Below, piece by piece: positions 36,349 to 45,130 of a stretch of DNA of 64,000 nt (its first letter is position 1; each line of letters starts with the position of its first letter). The notes under the pieces were generated by a model. The model was not told the DNA's origin. It was given only the letters and a program-made list of their open reading frames with translations, and did no database searches. Both the position numbers and the translations under genes were made by a program. Origin of the DNA: RH-AL1 sp965214415 (GTDB lineage: Bacteria > Pseudomonadota > Alphaproteobacteria > Rhizobiales > Beijerinckiaceae); the NCBI GenBank assembly GCA_965214415.1, contig CBDCBQ010000002.1, forward strand, positions 434,001-498,000, in the 5' to 3' direction.

Positions 36349-38152
36349 CCTTCTTCGGAACGTCGGCCGCCGGCTTGTCCTTCGAGTCCGCCTTCGTGGC
36401 ATCCGCCGAAACCGGCGCTGTTTCCGGCGGCAGGCCGTGCGCGATCTTCTCGAGGATCGTCTTCTTTTCGTCGGCGTCGGGGCCGAGATCGCGCGCGTGG
36501 TTCCACTGGAACCGCGCCTCGAGCTTGCGGCCGATCCGCCAATAGGCGTCGCCGAGATGATCGTTGATCGTCGGGTCGCCCGGCTTCAAGTCGATCGCCC
36601 GCTCCAGCTCCTTCACGGCCTCTTCGTATTTGCCGAGCTTGTAATAAGCCCAGCCGAGGCTGTCGACGATGTAGCCATCGGAGGGCCGCGCCTCGACGGC
36701 CTGGTGCAGCATCTTGAAAGCCTCGTCGAGGTTCTCGCCCCGGTCGACCCAGCTGTAGCCGAGGTAGTTCAGCACCAGCGGCTGATCGGGATAAAGCTCG
36801 AGCGCCTTTCGGAAGTCGGCGATGGCCTTCGGCCATTGCTTGTCGCGCTCGTACGAGATCCCGCGGAAATAGTAGAGCGGCCACTCGACCTTCTCGGGCT
36901 TGTTCGAGGCCGCGAGCGCCTTGGTGTAGGTCGCCGCCGCCGCCCCGTAATCCTTCGCGTCACGCTCGGCATTGCCGAGCGCCATCAGCGCGTCCTCGTC
37001 CTTGGGATGATCGTCGACGATGCGCTCCAGGTATTTCTGGCTCTGCGCGGTCTTTCCGAGATTCGCGAGCAGCTGCGCGATCTGGATGTCGGCCGTCGTC
37101 CGCAGCGGGCTCTGATCGCCCACCGTCTCGTAAAGGGCGATCGCCTCTTCGTTCTGCTTCAGCCGATCGTAGACATCGGCCAGGGTGATGAGGGTGAGCC
37201 CGTTCTTCGGCCACAGGAACAACGACAGGCGCAGATAGATCATCGCCGCGAGCTCGTCGCCTTGCCGGCCGCCAGCCGCGCCGAGGCCGTAGAGCACCTC
37301 GGCCGCGCCCTGGTCGGCGGTCTTGATCATCGGCTCCGGCGGCTTATCGGCCTTGACGTCGGCCATCGCGGCGACGATCAGCGGATGGCTCGGCAGCACC
37401 GCGTCGAAGTCCTGGTAGACCTTGAGGGCGCCTGGCTTGTCGCCGTGCCGCGCCAGGAAACGCCCGTAGGCGTCGACGAGGCGCAGCGTGGTCTTGTCGG
37501 CGTTGTAGGCGGCGGCAAGCCGCGTCTTGGCGGTGGCCTGGTCGCCCATGAAATCGGCGATCAATCCAGCGTGGAAGTTGCGGAACACCGCGAAGTTCTC
37601 GTCGCTGAGGCGGTCGCAATAATCGAGCGCTTTCTTCTCGTCGCCGCTGCCGGCGTAAGCCCAGGCGGTCAAGAGCGTCGCGAGGACGTCGCGCTGCTGG
37701 CTCGGGCCGCCCTTCGCGAACTGCGCGCGGGCGGTCGCCCATTGCTTGTTCTTCAGCGCCCGGATGCCGAGCGCCAGATGCGCGAGCCCGTCCGACGGAT
37801 CGCGCAGAACAAGGCGATCGGCGAGCGTGAACGCGTCCAGCATGTTGCCGTTCGACAGGGCGGCCACGAACGCCCGCTCGATCAGCTGGGGGTTGCGAGG
37901 ATCGAACCGCAACGCCTCGCGGGCGAAGGTCGCCGCCGCGGTCGTGTCGTGGTCCAACCCGGCGATGAACGCGGCGAGGTAATTGCCGGCCGGGCTGTCG
38001 GAGACCTCGAAAGGCGTCGAGAGGTTGAGGCTCTCCCGCCCCGCCGAAGCCGGCGTGACGGCGAGCGCGCTTGCCATAACGAGCGAGCCGGCAACGAGAG
38101 CGCGAACCCGAGCCGACCTCTGCCGCGGGTACAAGAAGGGCTTCACCAGCAT
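36338..38152 (-). CDS. Exported TPR-repeat protein
   Basis: About 604 residues with many tetratricopeptide repeats from about residue 70 onward. The clearest lie in the second half, for example KQWPKAIADFRKALELYPDQ, PLVLNYLGYSWVDRGENLDE and GKYEEAVKELERAIDLKPGD. A basic then hydrophobic N-terminus (RVRALVAGSLVMASALAVTPASA) is a likely signal peptide, so the protein probably acts in the periplasm or at the outer membrane as a scaffold. The charged end is rich in K, D and P. The usual partner ispE overlaps downstream, a conserved alphaproteobacterial pairing. ATG 38152 is chosen for the signal peptide; ATG 38215 is also in frame. Confidence 0.88.
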   Translation of the reverse strand: MLVKPFLYPRQRSARVRALVAGSLVMASALAVTPASAGRESLNLSTPFEVSDSPAGNYLAAFIAGLDHDTTAAATFAREALRFDPRNPQLIERAFVAALSNGNMLDAFTLADRLVLRDPSDGLAHLALGIRALKNKQWATARAQFAKGGPSQQRDVLATLLTAWAYAGSGDEKKALDYCDRLSDENFAVFRNFHAGLIADFMGDQATAKTRLAAAYNADKTTLRLVDAYGRFLARHGDKPGALKVYQDFDAVLPSHPLIVAAMADVKADKPPEPMIKTADQGAAEVLYGLGAAGGRQGDELAAMIYLRLSLFLWPKNGLTLITLADVYDRLKQNEEAIALYETVGDQSPLRTTADIQIAQLLANLGKTAQSQKYLERIVDDHPKDEDALMALGNAERDAKDYGAAAATYTKALAASNKPEKVEWPLYYFRGISYERDKQWPKAIADFRKALELYPDQPLVLNYLGYSWVDRGENLDEAFKMLHQAVEARPSDGYIVDSLGWAYYKLGKYEEAVKELERAIDLKPGDPTINDHLGDAYWRIGRKLEARFQWNHARDLGPDADEKKTILEKIAHGLPPETAPVSADATKADSKDKPAADVPKKDGG

Positions 38153-38570
38153 GGGCGGCACGCGATCCTCGGGCTGAGACTCAGGGAATTCGCCCTGCAT
38201 TTGGGCGCGCACCATGGCCGTTTTAGGTTGACCGGGCAAGCATGGCCGGAGCGGGCACGACGCCCAGCGCGACAGGCGATCAAGCGGGATCGACGACCAA
38301 AGGCTTGCCGCTTTCGCGCCAGCGCGAACTCCTAGACTTTCGTCGAAATATTCAGGCCATGGTCTCGAACTCGCCGAATATGTCGCGAGACAGTCGATCC
38401 GAAAGACAGATTGACCGTCCGAAGGCAAAAGACCAACCTGCGAACGCTTGCGTATGCATGGGACTGGTCACGACGCCTGTAACGTTTCTGAACAACAGTG
38501 ACCGTACGGACCGACGGCTCGCCAAACGGCATAGAAGACAAGCCGACTATAATACTCGGGGGGTTGATTC
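38153..38570. other. Intergenic region between divergent TPR and DUF1097 genes
   Basis: 418 bp less GC-rich than the coding regions, with no ORF showing protein character. It should hold both divergent promoters. On the plus strand a TATAAT-like box is at 38548-38553, only 18 bp before the DUF1097 start, followed by a CGGGGGG stretch that may be the ribosome site; no good -35 box is seen at the right spacing. No RNA gene or riboswitch recognised. Confidence 0.4.
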
Positions 38571-39128
38571 ATGGGTCTACTAACGGCTCTCGCCATCAGC
38601 ATTGGCGTGCTCGGCGGCATCGCGACATATCTTTTTCTTGGACCATTGGGCACGAGCGGCATCCAGCTTTGGTGCGTGTTTCTCGCCTGGGCGGCGTTCT
38701 ACAGCGTCGGCGGCACCGAGAAGGGCATCGTGACCACCGTGGTCCACATGATCTTCGGCGCCTTCTGCGGCTGGGCGGCCTTCATGGTGATCACCCACGT
38801 GCCGCTCGCCGCCACGCTCACCCTTCCCGTCTGGGCCGGGATCTGCGTCGGCGTCTCCGTCATCGTGCTCGTGCTCGCGGCGAACCTGCCGGCGCTTTCG
38901 GTGATCCCCGCCTCGGTCTACGGCTACGCGGCGATCGCGGCCTTCTTCCTGCTGCACACGTTCCCCATCACGTCGCCGACTCCGGGCGAGGCGCTGACGC
39001 TGCCCTCGATGGAGAACCCGCTGATCGCAATCGCGGTCTCGACCGTCGTCGGTTCGCTTTTCGCTTACGTGTCGCAGAAGATCGGCCTCGCGATGAACAC
39101 CGCGCCGGCCGCCGTCCCGGCGGAATAG
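38571..39128 (+). CDS. DUF1097 integral membrane protein
   Basis: 185 residues with six predicted helices, beginning MGLLTALAISIGVLGGIATYLF and including IQLWCVFLAWAAFYSVGG, VVHMIFGAFCGWAAFMVITH and VSVIVLVLAANLP. The pattern WCxFLAWAAFYSVGG and GFGGWAA-like small-residue helices match DUF1097, uncharacterised inner-membrane proteins. The only acidic region is the loop TPGEALTLPSMENPL. ATG 38571; followed by an intrinsic terminator, so probably a single-gene unit. Confidence 0.8.
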   Translation: MGLLTALAISIGVLGGIATYLFLGPLGTSGIQLWCVFLAWAAFYSVGGTEKGIVTTVVHMIFGAFCGWAAFMVITHVPLAATLTLPVWAGICVGVSVIVLVLAANLPALSVIPASVYGYAAIAAFFLLHTFPITSPTPGEALTLPSMENPLIAIAVSTVVGSLFAYVSQKIGLAMNTAPAAVPAE

Positions 39129-39153
39129 CAAGACTTTCAACGCCGGCGTGTTG

Positions 39154-39182
39154 AAGGGTGGCTGGATAAGCCACCCTTTTTC
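39154..39182 (+). terminator. Intrinsic terminator after the DUF1097 gene
   Basis: AAGGGTGGCT and AGCCACCCTT form a perfect 10-bp stem around a 5-nt loop (GGATA), followed by TTT and then CG. It lies 25 bp after the DUF1097 stop. Confidence 0.85.
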
Positions 39183-39297
39183 GTGTCTGCTCGCACAGGG
39201 CCACAGCCCCCGCTCGGGGCCGAACTCGGCGTTGACGTGCACTGGGCATCGGGCGAGGTTTGCGCCGCTCGGCACCGCCGATCTGTCTGGGGCCGAT

Positions 39298-40068
39298 ATG
39301 GATACCGCGCAGACCATCCTCGTCGTTCTCGCGGCGGCATTGCTCGTCGCCGCCGCCAGCTATTGCGTGTTCAAGCTCGTGGGCGTCGAGCTCCGCCGCC
39401 GCCACCTCGAGGTCGGCACGGCGATCTTCCTGCAGGCCGGCGTCATCTACGCCGTCTTTCTCGCCTTCATCTTCGGCCAGGCGCTGACGAGCTACGTCGA
39501 CGCCGACAATGCCATCGACACGGAGTGCGCGGCGCTGCATGGCGCCGCGATCATCAGTCATTCCCTGCCTGCGCCGCAGCGCGCGCGAATGGCGGCGGCG
39601 ATCGACACCTACATCTCGAGCGTGCTCGATTCGGAATGGCGTGCGATGCGCGAGACGCGGCTCGGCAGCCCGATGGCGCAGGAGGCACAGATCGCGCTCC
39701 TCGAGCAAGCCGACGACCTCGACGTTCACGAGGCCAAGGACATCGCCATCCAGTCGCGTCTGGTCAATCTGCTGATCGAGGCGCATCGCGATCGCGAGGA
39801 GCGCGTCTTCCAGGCCGGCCAGGGCATTCCGGGCGGCCTTTGGGCGATGATCCTCGTCTACTGCGGCGTGCTGGTCGCGCTCGTCTTCTTCTCGAGCCTC
39901 GAATACGCGTGGTCGCACGCGACCCTGTCAGGCATCTTCGGCGGCCTCAACGCGATCGTGCTGCTCGCCTGCTTTCTGCTGCAATACCCCTTCCAGGGAC
40001 CGTTCGCGCTATCGCCCGCAAGCTTCGTCCTGACACAAGCGCGGGTGCAGGCGACGCTCGCCAGATGA
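39298..40068 (+). CDS. DUF4239 (bestrophin-like) membrane protein
   Basis: 256 residues. Two N-terminal helices (TILVVLAAALLVAAASYCVF and VGTAIFLQAGVIYAVFLAFIF) and two C-terminal ones (LWAMILVYCGVLVALVFFSSL and LSGIFGGLNAIVLLACFLLQY) flank a soluble helical middle domain (about 65-180) rich in E, D and R. This layout is that of DUF4239, distantly bestrophin-like proteins suggested to form channels; no function established. ATG 39298 gives the expected N-terminus. Convergent with the MetE-like gene downstream. Confidence 0.75.
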   Translation: MDTAQTILVVLAAALLVAAASYCVFKLVGVELRRRHLEVGTAIFLQAGVIYAVFLAFIFGQALTSYVDADNAIDTECAALHGAAIISHSLPAPQRARMAAAIDTYISSVLDSEWRAMRETRLGSPMAQEAQIALLEQADDLDVHEAKDIAIQSRLVNLLIEAHRDREERVFQAGQGIPGGLWAMILVYCGVLVALVFFSSLEYAWSHATLSGIFGGLNAIVLLACFLLQYPFQGPFALSPASFVLTQARVQATLAR

Positions 40069-40141
40069 GCCGGTGGAGGTCCCGGCGAAAGCCTCGACAG
40101 ACGGGGCCCTCGCCGAATTTGATTGCGGCGTAGTCGCGCGA

Positions 40142-41284
40142 TCAGACGCCGAGCTTGTCCGACGCCATCCTGGTGCCCTCGACCCGCGCCCTGATCTTCT
40201 TGAAGGCGATGTCTCGGGCGACGTCGGGCGAGCCGTGCTTTGGTTTGACGTCGATCGAGAACGGCGAGAACCCGCAATCGTCCGTCGTCGCGAGGCGCTC
40301 CTTCGGGATATGCTTCGAGGCCTTCATCACCTCGTCGCGGATCTCCTCCGCCGTCTCGACGCGCGGGTTTTGCGGGTTGGTCACGCCGATGAAGCAGACC
40401 TGCGCCACGCCGTTGGCATCCTCGCGGCTATGTTGGCCGCAGAGCTTGTAGACGTGCTCCTTGTCCTTCTCGGACGAGAGCTGCATCAGAAAGTAGCCGG
40501 CATTCATCTTGAACATCGAGGGCAGCAGCTCGGCGTAGTCGACGTCGGCCGAGTGCGTCGCGTCGCAGTCGCCGCCGGGGCAGGTGTGAATGCCGATGTC
40601 CTTGCGCTCTTCGGCCGTGAACCGATCGAGCACCCTGTTGTTGAGCTCGATGAAGTGCGGCAGCATCTTCCGCCCGGTCCAGGGATTGTCGGGATCGTTG
40701 CGGCAGGCGAGGCGGCCTTCCGTGAAATCGATCGAGACCCGCTTGGCGCCGGCCTTGAACGCACCGCGAATGTCGTTCTCGCACTCGTCGCAGAGGTCGG
40801 ACAGAAAGTCCTCGCGCGAGTAGCCGTCGACCTTGGCGTCGAGCGGATAGAGCAGTGCAAGCATGGACGGCGCGATGACCGCCTGCTTCAGCGGCTTCTT
40901 CGCCATCTTCATGGCCTTCTCGACATATTGCGAGGCAAACGTCTTGTAGCGGAACGGTCCCCCGGTCAGTCGCGGAAGCTGGCGATGGTGGCCGTCGGTG
41001 AAGATCGCGAAATATTGTCCGTCACCGGCGAGGTTCTTGGCGAGCCCGGTGCCAGCAAGCGTGTCGGTGATCGGGTAGGTCGCGAAGCTCGACATGCGCT
41101 GCTCGCCGTCGGACACGATCGGCGAGCCGGTCTCTTCCATCCGCGAGATCGAATCCTGGCAGGCCTCATCCTGGATCTTGATGACGTCGTCGTGCTTGAT
41201 CTTGCCGGCATCGTAGTCGGCGAGCGCGTGCTGCAGCTTCATGGGTCGGGGCAACGACCCGACGGGTTCGGTGAGCATCGACAT
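40142..41284 (-). CDS. Core MetE-like (cobalamin-independent methionine synthase C-terminal family) protein
   Basis: 380 residues, only the catalytic barrel of MetE, lacking its N-terminal half. The zinc site of the family is complete: H233-x-C235 in GIHTCPGGDCD, E272 in LSSEKDKEH and C337 in TTDDCGFSPF. Proteins of this size include folate-independent core methionine synthases and epoxyalkane:CoM transferase, so the methyl or alkyl donor cannot be read from sequence. GGGAGGT precedes ATG 41284. It follows a MetF-like gene and a methyltransferase gene on the same strand, suggesting a methyl-transfer pathway. Confidence 0.85.
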   Translation of the reverse strand: MSMLTEPVGSLPRPMKLQHALADYDAGKIKHDDVIKIQDEACQDSISRMEETGSPIVSDGEQRMSSFATYPITDTLAGTGLAKNLAGDGQYFAIFTDGHHRQLPRLTGGPFRYKTFASQYVEKAMKMAKKPLKQAVIAPSMLALLYPLDAKVDGYSREDFLSDLCDECENDIRGAFKAGAKRVSIDFTEGRLACRNDPDNPWTGRKMLPHFIELNNRVLDRFTAEERKDIGIHTCPGGDCDATHSADVDYAELLPSMFKMNAGYFLMQLSSEKDKEHVYKLCGQHSREDANGVAQVCFIGVTNPQNPRVETAEEIRDEVMKASKHIPKERLATTDDCGFSPFSIDVKPKHGSPDVARDIAFKKIRARVEGTRMASDKLGV

Positions 41285-41405
41285 GGAATACCTCCCTGGT
41301 AGTCGCCGCCCCGTTTTCGGGGTCGGCGTATTCCGACCGTTTGGTCGAAAACGACATATCTGCTTGAGAAGCGGCCGCGAGAATCCTGGTATGGCCGGCG
41401 AGCTT

Positions 41406-42314
41406 CTATCGTCGGCGTTCGTCCGCCGACCCGCGCGTCGGCTCGCCACGCGCCGCAGACTGCACCCATTTGTTGGCCTTGCGCACCCCCCCGAGTGGAT
41501 AGACGTGGAAGCCTTCGAGCAGGGCCCGGCGATCGGCCGGCGCGTCCGCGATTCCATGAACGACCTCGTCGGGCCCGGCGTCGACGAGAAGGCGGCCGAA
41601 GCGTCCGATGCTGCCACGCAGCGCCTTGATCGACGCGCCGATCCCGCAACGCAACGCGAATTTCATCAGCGTTGCCGGTGTTGCCGGGCCCGCGAGGCCC
41701 ACGCGCACCGGCAGGCGCGCGCCACGCGCCTCGAGCGCGCGCATCAACGCGAGGATCGGCTCGCTCTGAAAGCAGAACTGCGTGATCATGCCGAGTTCGA
41801 TTCCGGCGCCGCTCGCCCACTCGAGCCGCGCGGCGATCGCGGCGAACGCTTCGTCCGCGTCGACATGCGGATGACCTTCGGGATGGCCGGCGATGGTGAC
41901 CCGCTTGATCCCATGTCCCTCGATGACGCCGCTGAGACACGCGTCGAGCGTCGAGGCGAACGGCCCGCGCGGGACCGCGATGTCGCCGGCGATCAGCAGG
42001 ATATGCGAAACATCGGCCTCGCCGCGAACCCGCGTCAAAAAGTCGTCGAGCGCCTCGCGCGACGGCAGCCCGCGGGCGGCCACATGCGGCACGGGCGTAT
42101 AGCCGAGCTGTCGCAGCCGCGTCGCCGTCTCGATGTTGTGGTGATAGTCGTCGCCGGGCAGAAAGGTGATCGTGACCTCGGTGCCGGGCGCGAAACCGTC
42201 GCGCAGCAGCTCGATATCATGCCCGCGCGAGGACACCTCGACGGAGGCGGACGACACAAGCGCCCCGATGTCGTGCGGTGTGGAGTCCAACCGTTCCGGC
42301 TCGGATGATGTCAT
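41406..42314 (-). CDS. MetF-like methylenetetrahydrofolate reductase family protein
   Basis: 302 residues with the TIM-barrel FAD pattern of MetF: VEVSSRGHDIELLRDGFAPG at the start, TEVTITFLPGDDYHHNIETA, HILLIAGDIAVPRGPFASTL (family: NILALRGD-P), HPEGHPHVDADEAF (matching the HPE motif), FCFQSEPILALMRAL (family: QxxFD/E) and GPATPATLMKFALRCGIG. It is more divergent than housekeeping MetF: the usual QLFFD is TQFCFQSE. It may reduce methylene-H4F or run in reverse to oxidise methyl-H4F. The gene starts 19 bp after the upstream methyltransferase gene and is likely co-transcribed. Confidence 0.82.
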   Translation of the reverse strand: MTSSEPERLDSTPHDIGALVSSASVEVSSRGHDIELLRDGFAPGTEVTITFLPGDDYHHNIETATRLRQLGYTPVPHVAARGLPSREALDDFLTRVRGEADVSHILLIAGDIAVPRGPFASTLDACLSGVIEGHGIKRVTIAGHPEGHPHVDADEAFAAIAARLEWASGAGIELGMITQFCFQSEPILALMRALEARGARLPVRVGLAGPATPATLMKFALRCGIGASIKALRGSIGRFGRLLVDAGPDEVVHGIADAPADRRALLEGFHVYPLGGVRKANKWVQSAARGEPTRGSADERRR

Positions 42315-42333
42315 GCTGGCGCTCCCGGCGCTT

Positions 42334-43758
42334 CTATCCTCGGCGGCGTGAGATCACGTAGGTTTCGTCGTTGAACCAAAGGCCGCCGTGCGTCTTCAGG
42401 ACGCGATCCGTCGCCTCGAGATAGCGGTCGTCCTTGATAGCCTCGGAGAGGCGCGCGTCCTCGATCTGCGCGACGTAGATCGCCGCGTTCCAAGCCGCGA
42501 ACAGCGTCGAGGTGCCGATCGGCCCGCTGACCTCGTCGGGCAACGTGTGCATGTGGTAGCGAAACAGCGATCGTGCGTCGGCCAGCGCGTTGAAGTTGAA
42601 TTGCGTCGCCGCCGCGCCCAGCTCGTGCTTCACCTGCTTGAGGATCGCGTGGCGATCGACCGTGAAGGGATTGTCGTCCGGCCACACGCCGCGCACGATC
42701 TCGAGCCCGGGATCGTTTCCGTAGGAATGGATGCCGATCAGGCGGCCGCCGGCCCGCAAGGCGCGCGCCAGCGGCGCGATCACTTTCTTGGCCTTGAATT
42801 CCGCCGATGCGCGCGCGCGGTAGGGCTGCGAGGCGATCACCAGATCGTAGTCGGCGGTGACGCGCCCGGGCCTCGGCAGGATGTGATCGAGCAGGAACGT
42901 GTGGTCCTCGCGGTGGATCGTCAGGATAATCGGGCGCTGATAGACAGGGTTGCCTGTCGTGCGGCTGATGCCGGCGCGCCAGTTCTCGGCCAGGAACGAC
43001 TCGAGCGCGCCGATCTGCTCGGCAAAGCCGTCCGACGTGTTACCGGTGAGGACGACGTCTTTCCAGATCAGGCTCTGCGCGGCGGCCGGCGAGCGCGGCG
43101 TCAGCCACGGTGCCTCCGCGTAATAGAGGTTGGTAAGGACCAAAACCGTCGCCGGATGCTCGAACAGGCGGTCGGGCATCTTGTCGAGCGCGAGCCGCAC
43201 ATCCTCGTAGCTGATCTCCTTGGCGACGATGTAGAGCGGCAGGGTCGGAAACCGCGCATGCAGCGCGCGCATGACACGGGCGAGCACGGTGCCGTCGCCG
43301 ACGCCGGCATCGAAGACCCGCAATGCCGGCGGCGCGGGATGGATGTTGGCGAGCTCGAGCGAGATGCGCGCCGCGACGTCGGCCTTCTCGCTGCAGGTCG
43401 AAACGAAGAGCTGGTATTTCTGACGATTGTCGAAGAAGCGGAAGCCTGCCGGCAGCACCTCGGGCTCCGCTTCGGGGCCGCGATGCGATCCGTCGATCGG
43501 GGTTCGCGCGCCGCCCGGTGATGCAACTCGCGCGGTGTCCCGATGCTCCGACAGAAAGGTTCGGACTTTTCCCAGCGTGTCGGTCGTGATGCGTGCGCCG
43601 TCACGGAGCCTAGACACGAGCTTGCCGTCGTTGACGACGCGCCGGCCGAATGTCGACTCCGCCGTCTGCGTCTCGCGGCAGAAGGCGCGGATCGCGCCGA
43701 GGATCTGCTCGTTCGTCGCCGAAGCCCCTAGATCATTTGCCTGCTGCGTTGCATCCAT
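42334..43758 (-). CDS. SAM-dependent methyltransferase-like protein with N-terminal HTH-like segment
   Basis: 474 residues. About 150-380 is a Rossmann methyltransferase fold: LRVFDAGVGDGTVLARVMRA as SAM motif I, LVLTNLYYAEAPWL, DYDLVIASQPYRARASAEF (an NPPY-like position reading SQPY) and ALRAGGRLIGIHSYGNDPGL. The first 75 residues (TNEQILGAIRAFCRETQTAE, STFGRRVVNDGKLVSRLRDG, ARITTDTLGKVRTFLSEH) resemble a small alphaproteobacterial helix-turn-helix, so the protein may be a regulator-enzyme fusion. ATG 43758; first gene of the MetF/MetE-like cluster. Substrate unknown. Confidence 0.75.
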   Translation of the reverse strand: MDATQQANDLGASATNEQILGAIRAFCRETQTAESTFGRRVVNDGKLVSRLRDGARITTDTLGKVRTFLSEHRDTARVASPGGARTPIDGSHRGPEAEPEVLPAGFRFFDNRQKYQLFVSTCSEKADVAARISLELANIHPAPPALRVFDAGVGDGTVLARVMRALHARFPTLPLYIVAKEISYEDVRLALDKMPDRLFEHPATVLVLTNLYYAEAPWLTPRSPAAAQSLIWKDVVLTGNTSDGFAEQIGALESFLAENWRAGISRTTGNPVYQRPIILTIHREDHTFLLDHILPRPGRVTADYDLVIASQPYRARASAEFKAKKVIAPLARALRAGGRLIGIHSYGNDPGLEIVRGVWPDDNPFTVDRHAILKQVKHELGAAATQFNFNALADARSLFRYHMHTLPDEVSGPIGTSTLFAAWNAAIYVAQIEDARLSEAIKDDRYLEATDRVLKTHGGLWFNDETYVISRRRG

Positions 43759-44150
43759 GTTGCACCCCGAAGGTTCGGCGCTCCCGTTGCTACAACAGGT
43801 GCTGAGCAACCCTGCGTCAACCACAAAGCGAGTGGGCAAGATCAGTGGGCAGCAATAATGCGATCGCTCTCCGACGCGAGCAGCGGGCGCCCTGATCTTC
43901 GCAGCAAGCCGGCGGTGCTGGCGGCCACCCTCCGGTGGGCAGCACGGCTGAGAGACAAACCTCTCCGTCGATGAATAGTGACGATCAGCGCCGTCGGAGC
44001 CACGACCGTGCACCGCGCAGGAGACGGAGGACGAAGTCTCGACCTCCTCCGGCACGCCGGCACCGAAGGTGCGCGGCAAGCTCCTCGCGCGCTTGCGGGA
44101 AGACGGCGACTCGATCGTGCCGCTTGGCTGCCTTCGACGCGCGTCGAACC
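43759..44150. other. Intergenic region upstream of the methyl-transfer cluster
   Basis: 392 bp with no convincing coding sequence on either strand. It must contain the promoter of the minus-strand methyltransferase operon, and it follows the 3' end of cbbR. A small hairpin with GAGAG/CTCTC arms lies near 43950-43970. I could not match it to a known riboswitch, although an SAM, SAH or glycine switch would fit the downstream genes. Confidence 0.35.
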
Positions 44151-45113
44151 TCACGCCCCGCCCGGCCGCGCGAGGCTGTGCTGCAGTCCGAACTGGTCGA
44201 TGCCGAGGCAGATCTCGTCGATGATCGCGGCGCCGTTGGCGACGAGATAGTCGCGCAAGCCCTTCTGCACAGGCAACAGCGGCGCGGCGCGGCGCTGGGC
44301 GATGTACCAGGCGCGCTCGACGGGAAAGCCGGCGACCGGCAGCGTCGCGAGGAGGCCGAGCGACAGTTCGAGGCTGATGGTGTGGCGCGAGATGATCGCG
44401 AGCCCCATGCCGGCGACCACCGCCTGCTTGATCATCTCGTTGCTCGAGGTCTCCATCGCGACCCGCGGCGAGATGCCGGCGCTCGCGAAGAAGCGATCCG
44501 CCAGCGCACGCGTGCCGGATCCCTCCTCGCGTACGACGAACCACTCGCGCGCGAGGCTGCCGGGAATGACACCGGTTCGGCCGACGAGACGATGGTCCGG
44601 GGAGGCGACGACCACACTCGGATGAACGGCGAATTTCTCCGCCACGACGTCGCCGTCGGGCGGCTGTCCCATGATCGCGAGGTCGACCGCGCCGTCGGTC
44701 AGATACGCGAGGATCGCGCCGCGATTGCCCTCCTTGAGCTCGACCGACACGCCGGGGTAGAGCGATCGAAACCGGGCGATCATGTGCGGCACGATGTATT
44801 TCGCCGTCGAGACGAGGCCGAGGCGCACGCGTCCTCGGTCGACGCCTTTCAAGGCGAGCATCGCCTGCTCGACATCGCCCATGCTCTGCAGCACGCCGCG
44901 CGCGTAGCCGAGCAGCACGCGGCCGGCCTCGGTCAACGCGACCTTGCGGCCGATCCGGGCGAACAGCTCGAAGCCCGTCTGCGTCTCGATCTGCTTGATC
45001 TGGAAAGAGACCGCCGAGGGCGTGAGGTGCAGCCGCTCGGCGACGCGCGCGAACGACAACGCGTCGGCCGCGGCGACGAACACCTCGAGCTGGCGGAACG
45101 TGAGATGCGACAG
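44151..45113 (-). CDS. cbbR: LysR-type regulator CbbR of the Calvin cycle operon
   Basis: LysR-family activator divergent from cbbL. From CTG 45113 it has 320 residues: the winged HTH (about 1-65) with LTFRQLEVFVAAADALSFAR and LHLTPSAVSFQIKQIE, then the inducer-binding domain (about 95-300). The conserved start LSHLTFRQLEV lies upstream of the first standard start (GTG 45083). An in-frame TGA nine codons before CTG leaves CTG 45113, with AAGGG upstream, as the only start keeping the whole HTH. CbbR commonly senses metabolites such as RuBP, PEP or NADPH. Confidence 0.92.
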   Translation of the reverse strand: MSHLTFRQLEVFVAAADALSFARVAERLHLTPSAVSFQIKQIETQTGFELFARIGRKVALTEAGRVLLGYARGVLQSMGDVEQAMLALKGVDRGRVRLGLVSTAKYIVPHMIARFRSLYPGVSVELKEGNRGAILAYLTDGAVDLAIMGQPPDGDVVAEKFAVHPSVVVASPDHRLVGRTGVIPGSLAREWFVVREEGSGTRALADRFFASAGISPRVAMETSSNEMIKQAVVAGMGLAIISRHTISLELSLGLLATLPVAGFPVERAWYIAQRRAAPLLPVQKGLRDYLVANGAAIIDEICLGIDQFGLQHSLARPGGA

Positions 45114-45130
45114 TTGAGGAAACCCTTGTT

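Noticed and set aside
40142..41284. Housekeeping methionine synthase MetE
   Set aside because: The protein has only the C-terminal barrel (380 residues instead of about 750), so it belongs to the core MetE-like group whose substrates vary.
43759..44150. Possible glycine, SAM or SAH riboswitch before the methyltransferase operon
   Set aside because: On the minus strand there is a GAGAG/CTCTC hairpin followed by CAG, resembling part of a glycine aptamer, but the remaining conserved core elements are missing. A covariance-model search would decide.
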